Origin: Copromyces sp. CBS 386.78 | Taxonomy: Eukaryota; Ascomycota; Sordariomycetes; Sordariales; Sordariaceae | Assembly: GCA_030685235.1 (NCBI GenBank) | Contig: MU839146.1 | Span: 1-64,000, forward strand | Direction of reading: 5' to 3' | Length of the DNA: 64,000 nt | Shown: positions 59,336 through 64,000 of the stretch, piece after piece | Layout of the letters: every line of letters begins with the position of its first letter | Position numbering within the stretch: position 1 is the first letter of the stretch | Translations under genes and position numbers: made by a program | The notes under the pieces: generated by a model | Told to the model about the DNA's origin: nothing | What the model saw: the letters and a program-made list of their open reading frames with translations, nothing else | Databases searched by the model: none

Positions 59336-60816
59336 ATGGGCTGGTCATTCGGACGAAAGAAGAACAAGGAGGGTGCCGCCGAGAACCCCTATGCCCAGCA
59401 ACCAGCGGCCGATCCGTATGCGAACCAGCACGCAAGCCAGCACGCAAGCCCTGCTCAGTCTCAGGCTACTCTATCGAGCACCACTAGCAACGGTCCCCAT
59501 CCCGGTGGTCTTCCCTCCGGCCCGTCCCCGTACCAGAACAACCAAGCTCCTCCTCCCTACTCCGCCGGAGGTCCGGTCCAGCAGCCACCTGCTGCGGGAA
59601 GATACACCAACGACAGATTCGGCACCACGGATAGATATGGCGATAACCGCTACGATACCCCTTCTACCAGCAACCAGAACCGTTACGAACCCTCTATCGA
59701 CTCCAAGCAGAGCCAACTATACTCCAGTTCCAAGTACAGCTCGGGCGTCTCGGCTGGTCCTTCTGCTCAACCGTCTCCGACCAAGCAGCAGTACCCCGTC
59801 ACATATGGAGACAACAAGCAGCCCGGGCAGATTCAGCCTGATGGACCCACCAAGCAGCAATATCCCGTAACATATGGCGACAACAAGCAGCCCGGGCAGA
59901 TTCAGCCTGATGGAATCTATCAGCCGTCTCCCCAGGAAATCTATGGAAACAAGTTTGGCGTACCGGAGGAGGAACTTGACGAGGAACAAAAGCAAGACCT
60001 GGAGGTGGACAGGACCAAGGAAGAGATCTTGCGTACCCACAATGAGAATACGGAGAGCTTGCAGCGCAGTAGAATGCACATGCAGAACGTGAAGAACTTG
60101 GGAGCGAACATTATCGAAAATCTGTCGGTTCAGGGAGACAGGCTGGACAAGATTCATGACAGCACTATCCGCATTGGTAAGCATTACATCCAAGGTTGAA
60201 GTTTGCCCATCACTCTCGGCTAACAACTTGCTACAGAGTTGAAAACGAAAACAGCCCAGGACACGACCGGTTATCTCGGCAAGCTCAACGACCGTCCCTT
60301 CTTCGTTCCCGCCATGAGCAAGAAAAGTCTCCGTTTGATGGACGAGAAGACATACATGGATCAGACCGAGGAGAAGATGGAGCGTCAGAAGGAGCGGGCC
60401 ATTGCCTTTCAAAACCAGCAGAGCATCCAGAACATGAAGCCCGGCCAGAAGAAGTTGCTGGGCGGTAAGGCCGTCAAGAATTACATGGCATTCGAGGATG
60501 ATGTGACCGAGAAGGACCTGAACGACCTTACCTATGAAGATGATGATGGTCAGCAGCAAGCAATGCTGAAACAGCAGAAAAAGATGGAGAAGGAGCTCTA
60601 CTGTGACCTGGTGGATATGAAGAACATCGCTCACGGCATTGGTCAGGTTCTTGAGAGGCAGACTGGCCAGATTGGGGCGATCGCTGAAAACGTAAGCGAT
60701 TCAAGCGGGTGTGAAGATGTCTTTGGTAGCAGCTTACTAACAACTTTCAACAGGTTGATCGTGCGGATGACAGGACCCGCAGAACCAACGTCAAGCTTAA
60801 TGCCATGCTTCGCTAG
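59336..60816 (+). CDS. sec-9: SEC9, SNAP-25-type t-SNARE
   Basis: Exons 59336-60176, 60237-60691 and 60754-60816 give 452 aa, frame-checked. The N-terminus is a long Gln/Pro/Tyr-rich disordered region, then NKFGVPEEELDEEQ. The Qb SNARE helix (about residues 230-290, ILRTHNENTESLQRSRMHM onward) and the C-terminal Qc helix (about 390-450, GQVLERQTGQIGAIAEN then VDRADDRTRRTNVKL) are present, the latter split by the last intron. SEC9 pairs with syntaxin (Sso) and synaptobrevin (Snc) to drive exocytic fusion at the plasma membrane and is essential. In N. crassa, polymorphic SEC-9 is monitored by the patatin NLR PLP-1. A 23-residue segment is tandemly duplicated (59777-59914). Confidence 0.93.
59777..59914 (+). 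repeat. 69-bp in-frame duplication in sec-9
   Basis: Two adjacent 69-bp copies (59777-59845 and 59846-59914) encode the same 23 residues, starting PTKQQYPVTYGDN. They differ only at a few silent sites. Confidence 0.95.
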
Positions 60817-63006
60817 ACAGATGTCAAGTTGGTTAAGATTTTTGTGATGATAGAGCGAGGGAAGGACTGTAGGTACCAGGCGTTGGGGAGCGGGTCATTA
60901 TATGTTGTCAACCTTCTTTTGTGTCACTACGGCGAGGTTTTAAAGTTCTTCTCTTGGTCAGTGTCAAGCTACTGGCCATGTGTTGACTCTTCACCTTGGC
61001 AAAAACACACTGTTGTGTACATGCTTTTTACTATTAAGATGACTCTAACGGGCTGGAAAAATGTACATTGCTCTTTGAGCATGTTTTCATGTTGCTCTTT
61101 CCACCCTGCGTTAGGTTGTCGCTATGTCAACTAAACAAGAAATACCATGTTTTAATGCCTAGTCCCTGTTTTTTCGCGATGATTATGCTAACAAAGTCAC
61201 TTAAGAGGTGAGAACTGGTGATGACTCCCTTGTCGAAGACAAAGACTAGGTGACAAGGATGGAGATGCAGGTTTTTGGGTGGCCATTCTTCTTCATCTAT
61301 CTACTTGATGGTTAGAAGAGCCGTTATCCAAGAGTGCACGCTTTGAGGTACCTCTGTACCTCCCCTTGAGCCCTCGAAAATGTGGTAAATAGGACTTGCA
61401 TCATCCTTTACAGTTTATCAAGAATACTGACGGATTATATAGTTCCCTCGCTCAAACGCCTTGTCGTTTTCTTGGCATGGTGCGCGTCGAACCAGACTTC
61501 ATCGGGCTCGCATCTCCACCAAATGAGGAGATACGAGAAAACCGATTATAGAGTTGAAATCAGCGTGACTGAAACTAGCAGTACAGCAATTCTCATCATT
61601 ATAAGCTCGAGTTTCTTGATTTTCATCTTTCGTTTCGACGGTTCAAATGCCAAAAAAGTTGTTATCGGCTGTTGTGTGCACAACGCGCACTATGCCAAGA
61701 AAACGACAAGGCGTTTGAGTGAGGGAAAGCAATACCAAACTCGTTCGATCAAAGAGTTCAAGAACGGATATACCTGCAGTTCGACATGGTCACATTCGGG
61801 ATCGCATACACCCCATCGACATGGGCGGCTAGCTCGCCAGTTGACATCCCCTCTTCTCGGAAAAGGACCCGAGGATATATTCAACCTTGTCCCAGAACGG
61901 GGGAGTACTGTCAAGAGATGGGTATGAAATTGTATGGTCGGCGGATGTGGAAGGGGGAGTGGTGTGGGGGATTATACACCTTTGTTTAATTTACGGAGCT
62001 TGAGCGTGGAGTCGGGAGAGATGTTTTGGCACATATCCTCGGACAAATAGAGGCGGGATATTTGCTAACTCAAGATATTGGAAACGCTAGAAGCACTACA
62101 AAAGATGGAAAATATCACCAGGTCACAGAACAGTTGAGAGGGCTGGTCTTGAGAGTTTGCCGTGGGGTGTTATGGCTAGAGGTACTGTCATCTACTGCCA
62201 TTAGGTGGGATATGACAAAGATAGACAGATGAGGACTTGTTGTTTGTCGAAAGGTGGGTTGCGGCTATTTGATTTGGACAAAGGGAGGAATGGAATCGAT
62301 TCAGCACTGGTGTTTCACCAACACCAAGATCGAGAACTTGACGAGGTCATCGACACAACAACGAGGACACTCGGTCTCAGCTGAGGGCATTCCAACTTTG
62401 GGCAATTGAATAAGCACTCATCACATAGAGAGAGCTTTCTTATGGTAGAAAACAAGCCGCTACACTCACATTGTGCCTTCGTCGGAGATATATGCCGGAG
62501 GTTGCCGGAGGACACGGCACTGGGAGGGAGAGAGGCCTAAGACATGGCCGTCACCCTCATTCCTAACCCCAACCCACCACCAAGTTTTTTTGCTGGCACG
62601 CATAGAAACGCATGCCTTTTCCTACCGCAAACCGTGTTCATCACAATCTCCCACCACGAGGCATGGGATTCCAGTTGGCGTGTTGCGGCATAGCAGCGAC
62701 AAGCAAGCAGTGGCCGGGAAGGATGACATCCGGGCAACAACCACATAGCACTGAGTGACGGCGACAACAACAACAACAACAACAATAACAACATGGAGAA
62801 ACTCAACCTATAAGTATCCCGAGATCTGACCACATCGAAAGCTAATTCCTTCCTTCCTCACCACCAATCAGCCTTCATCTCCTCCACCGGTCTTCTGCAT
62901 CTCCAGGAGTTGACTCTCTCTTTCGCCTTCAAGCAAAACCACCACACAATCTTTTATTTACAACAGAGCCACATTCATTCAATTTCAAACCTCACTCACT
63001 TTCAAG
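60817..63006. other. Intergenic; one MITE-like inverted repeat
   Basis: No supported gene. Contains the inverted-repeat element at 61443-61727 and an AAC microsatellite near 62766-62790. Confidence 0.5.
61443..61727. mobile_element. MITE-like element with ~47-bp inverted repeats
   Basis: The left end TTCCCTCGCTCAAACGCCTT (61443 on) and the right end, read in reverse complement from 61727, match over about 47 bp with few mismatches. There is no coding capacity and the target duplication is unclear. Confidence 0.65.
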
Positions 63007-64000
63007 ATGAAGTCCATCGCTCTCACCACGGCCCTCTCCCTCGCCATGGCCGGCTCCACCCTCGCCGTGCCCACGATGCAAATGAACCAAGGCCACGCCG
63101 TCGCGCACATCAACGCCGAAGCCCTCAAGAACAACCTTGAAATGGCCAAGGCCAACACCGAGTCCATGATGGCCCCCCAACAAAACAACATGAACAAGCG
63201 CCAAACAACCGCCGGCACCGCCGGCACCGCCGGCACATACGCTGTCCCTTCCTCTTCCGTCCCCTCCGTCACTCTCACCGATCTCGACCGCGTCGTCTCC
63301 TCCGTCGGCGTCATCGTCAAGGGCGCCCAGGACGACCTCAAGAAGATCGACATCAAGGACCCCCAGGGCATCACCGGTATTCTCTCCCAGCTTTTGGGGA
63401 ACACCACCCGCGCCATTCAGCAGGGAACTACCCGCATCAAGGCCAACAACAAGGCCATGATTTACCCCGGGTGGGGCCCTGGCGTCGTTGGCGGTGGCAA
63501 TGGCAACAGTGGATTTCCATATGGCCTTGGCGGTTGGACTGGTGGTGCCGGTAACGGTGTTAACGGTGTTGTTGTCAACGGACTACCTATGCTGGGTGGA
63601 TTGACTGGTATCACTGGCTTGTTGACCAGCCTTTTGAACACGGTTACTGGCTTGCTGGGTGGTCTGTTGCAGCTTGGTGGTGGTGGCGCTGGGTCTGGCA
63701 CTGGTTCTACTACTGGGGGTTTGGATCTCGGTAGCCTGACCGACTTGGCTAACCTTAGCAACCTCCTTGGTGGTCTCACCGGTGGTGTCCTCGGTGGTGC
63801 TAACCCGCTTGGTAATCTGAGCAACCTTACTGGTGTGCTGAGCCCGGAGCTCCTTAGCCAGTTGCTTGGTGGTGGTTCTTCGGGCCAGCCGTTGGGCCTT
63901 GTTCAGGATCTGGTCACGTCTGTGCTGGAATTGGTTACGTCCCTCCTTGGGGGACTGACTGGTGGTGCTGTCACTGGTAACATCTCGGGCGGTGTTACTG
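63007..64000 (+). CDS. Secreted Gly/Leu-rich protein (3' partial)
   Basis: The frame opens at ATG 63007 and stays open to the window end (331 codons visible). MKSIALTTALSLAMAGSTLA is a classic signal peptide, likely cleaved before VP. A dibasic MNKRQ at about residues 62-66 is a Kex2-type processing site. Mature part: a Thr/Gly/Ala spacer (TAGTAGTAGT), a helical region with LDRVVSSVGVIVKGAQDDLKKI, then long imperfect repeats of LGGLTG, NLSNL and LLGGLL that are Gly/Leu-rich. This build fits a secreted cell-wall or hydrophobic surface protein. No catalytic motif is visible; the C-terminus (for example a GPI signal) is outside the window. Confidence 0.85.
   Translation, partial: MKSIALTTALSLAMAGSTLAVPTMQMNQGHAVAHINAEALKNNLEMAKANTESMMAPQQNNMNKRQTTAGTAGTAGTYAVPSSSVPSVTLTDLDRVVSSVGVIVKGAQDDLKKIDIKDPQGITGILSQLLGNTTRAIQQGTTRIKANNKAMIYPGWGPGVVGGGNGNSGFPYGLGGWTGGAGNGVNGVVVNGLPMLGGLTGITGLLTSLLNTVTGLLGGLLQLGGGGAGSGTGSTTGGLDLGSLTDLANLSNLLGGLTGGVLGGANPLGNLSNLTGVLSPELLSQLLGGGSSGQPLGLVQDLVTSVLELVTSLLGGLTGGAVTGNISGGVT

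Overview
The window is chromosomal DNA of a filamentous ascomycete, most likely a Sordariales fungus close to Neurospora or Sordaria. Evidence seen: genes with 45-70 bp GT-AG introns and CTAAC/CTGAC branch sites, fungal-type NLR genes, a FunK1-type kinase relic, and repeats carrying almost only C-to-T/G-to-A changes, the signature of repeat-induced point mutation (RIP). Species assignment is inference.

Layout. 1-3964: the 3' part of a NACHT-WD40 (NWD) NLR gene, truncated by the window edge, with eight near-identical WD40 repeats. 4.1-12 kb: a gene graveyard with related solo LTRs (one with a perfect 5-bp target duplication), a RIP-inactivated FunK1 kinase gene split by an LTR, an RNase D-like exonuclease fragment and another LTR-like insertion. 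11.9-34 kb: a cluster of four patatin/NB-ARC/TPR NLR paralogues. One is an inverted 5' fragment, one an internally deleted and frameshifted relic, and two are intact genes (17546-21605 and 29989-34032). A 6.8-kb RIP-mutated Copia element (TSD CACAC), itself carrying a 0.9-kb MITE, lies just upstream of the second intact gene. 36.5-61 kb: a gene-dense conserved block with a triple-KH RNA-binding protein, a coiled-coil protein, dUTPase, pyridoxal kinase, PCNA, a vezatin/Inp2-like membrane protein, EMC6, a GTPBP1/2-like GTPase, a hypothetical gene and the SNAP-25-type SNARE SEC9. 63.0 kb to the end: the start of a secreted Gly/Leu-rich protein.

How it may work together. In Neurospora crassa, allelic differences in SEC-9 are sensed by the patatin-type NLR PLP-1 and trigger death of fused cells. 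Here an intact sec-9 is linked to an expanding and decaying cluster of the same NLR architecture, with a second, unrelated NLR class (NACHT-WD40) about 14 kb from the first intact copy. The window therefore looks like an allorecognition/innate-immunity supergene beside housekeeping genes. The NLR side turns over by duplication, deletion, transposon insertion and RIP, while the housekeeping side stays intact. Gene models were spliced by eye and need transcript support.
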